In this document: positions 63,560 through 64,000 of the stretch, piece after piece | How the letters are laid out: every line of letters starts with the position of its first letter | Position numbering within the stretch: position 1 is the stretch's first letter | Source: Undaria pinnatifida | Taxonomy: Eukaryota > Sar > Phaeophyceae > Laminariales > Alariaceae | Direction of reading: 5' to 3' | Assembly: GCA_012845835.1 (NCBI GenBank) | Contig: JABAKD010000021.1 | Coordinates: 10,961,199 to 11,025,198 of the forward strand | DNA: 64,000 nucleotides | Notes under the pieces: generated by a model | Told to the model about the DNA's origin: nothing | The model's database searches: none | Seen by the model: only the letters and a program-made list of their open reading frames with translations | Made by a program: the position numbers and the translations under genes

Positions 63560-64000
63560 AGGTGGCCCTTTTAAACCGGTGACTCGCACTCCCGTCAACG
63601 AGGTCATTCAGGGCATCGCACACGTAACTTTGTATCTAACATCAACAACGTCATCGGTGTCAACTTCGACCCCGCCTCGCACGTCAACAATAAATGAGCC
63701 TACGTCCAGCACGTTAAATGCACAGCCTTGTGCTCTCCTCAGCGAAGCCCAACTCGCACCACCGACGCCTCGTTTCTTGGCCATGCCATCTCACCCGCCG
63801 GCGTTCACCACAACGCTGACAAAGCTAGCGATCTACTCAGTATAGCCACGCCGACGAACAATATTGCTCAATATTGCTCCCTTGTCGACCATATTTCCTG
63901 TTAGGGCTGTTCACATAGTTATCAGCGAATATATCCATACCCGTACACGGGCGCCTCCTCAACTCTCTGCTTGAGCACGATGTCAACATTCCATTGTGCT
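63560..64000 (+). pseudogene. Ty3/gypsy reverse transcriptase end, partial
   Basis: 'FLGHAISPAGVHHNADK' (from about 63,772) is the conserved stretch that follows the reverse transcriptase palm in Ty3/gypsy elements. 'LLSIATPTNN' and 'YCSLVDHISC' stand where 'P.P......LRSLLG..YYR' is usual. Upstream, 'NNVIGVNFDPASHVNN' is degenerate. A stop at 63,903-63,905 and frame changes show decay. The element continues beyond the right edge. It differs from the chromoviral element at 55.7-59.6 kb. Confidence 0.6.

Overview
The window looks like a transposon-dense, gene-poor piece of a nuclear genome from a eukaryotic alga. The repeat content (several non-LTR retrotransposon families, tRNA-derived SINEs, a chromodomain Ty3/gypsy element, long microsatellites and minisatellites, an assembly gap) rules out a bacterial or organellar origin. 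The style of the retroelement proteins suggests a brown alga or another stramenopile, but that is an inference from memory of similar repeats and not a proof. No intact host gene could be recognised. Two short minus-strand open segments near 30 kb and one cysteine-rich reading frame at 23.3 kb are the only candidates.

Layout. From 0 to 29 kb the sequence is a patchwork of short repeats: a G-rich dispersed family that starts next to AT-rich sequence (called family B; seven copies here and one inverted copy at 42.5-43.6 kb), tRNA-derived SINEs and their fragments, a second SINE-like family with a 3' hairpin (family D), and many 5'-truncated copies of LINE-type elements whose 3' tails end in (AC)n or (AAC)n. 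From 33.4 to 40.8 kb lies a long, damaged non-LTR element (element I): GC-rich coding minisatellites, a 500-base gap, a zinc-finger N-terminus, a reverse transcriptase with an intact YLDD, a zinc knuckle and a probable restriction-like endonuclease. From 41.6 to 46 kb are tandem duplications and a degenerate minisatellite. From 47.3 to 51.3 kb two LINE copies meet tail to tail; the minus-strand one carries a complete 425-bp family D insertion flanked by a 7-bp target duplication. A 1-kb CCATGG-rich minisatellite (51.4-52.4 kb) and a cluster of tRNA-like repeats (52.8-53.4 kb) follow. From 54.5 to 62 kb there are minus-strand relatives of element I and, between two direct-repeat modules, a Ty3/gypsy element that has lost its reverse transcriptase. 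A (GAT)n array and a second Ty3/gypsy fragment close the window.

How the parts work together. None of the elements seen is intact: stops, frameshifts, 5' truncation and lost catalytic residues occur throughout. SINE and family D copies would have depended on LINE reverse transcriptases for movement. The LINE 3' tails appear to have seeded several of the local microsatellites. The window therefore records successive insertions, some nested, and not a coordinated gene set.
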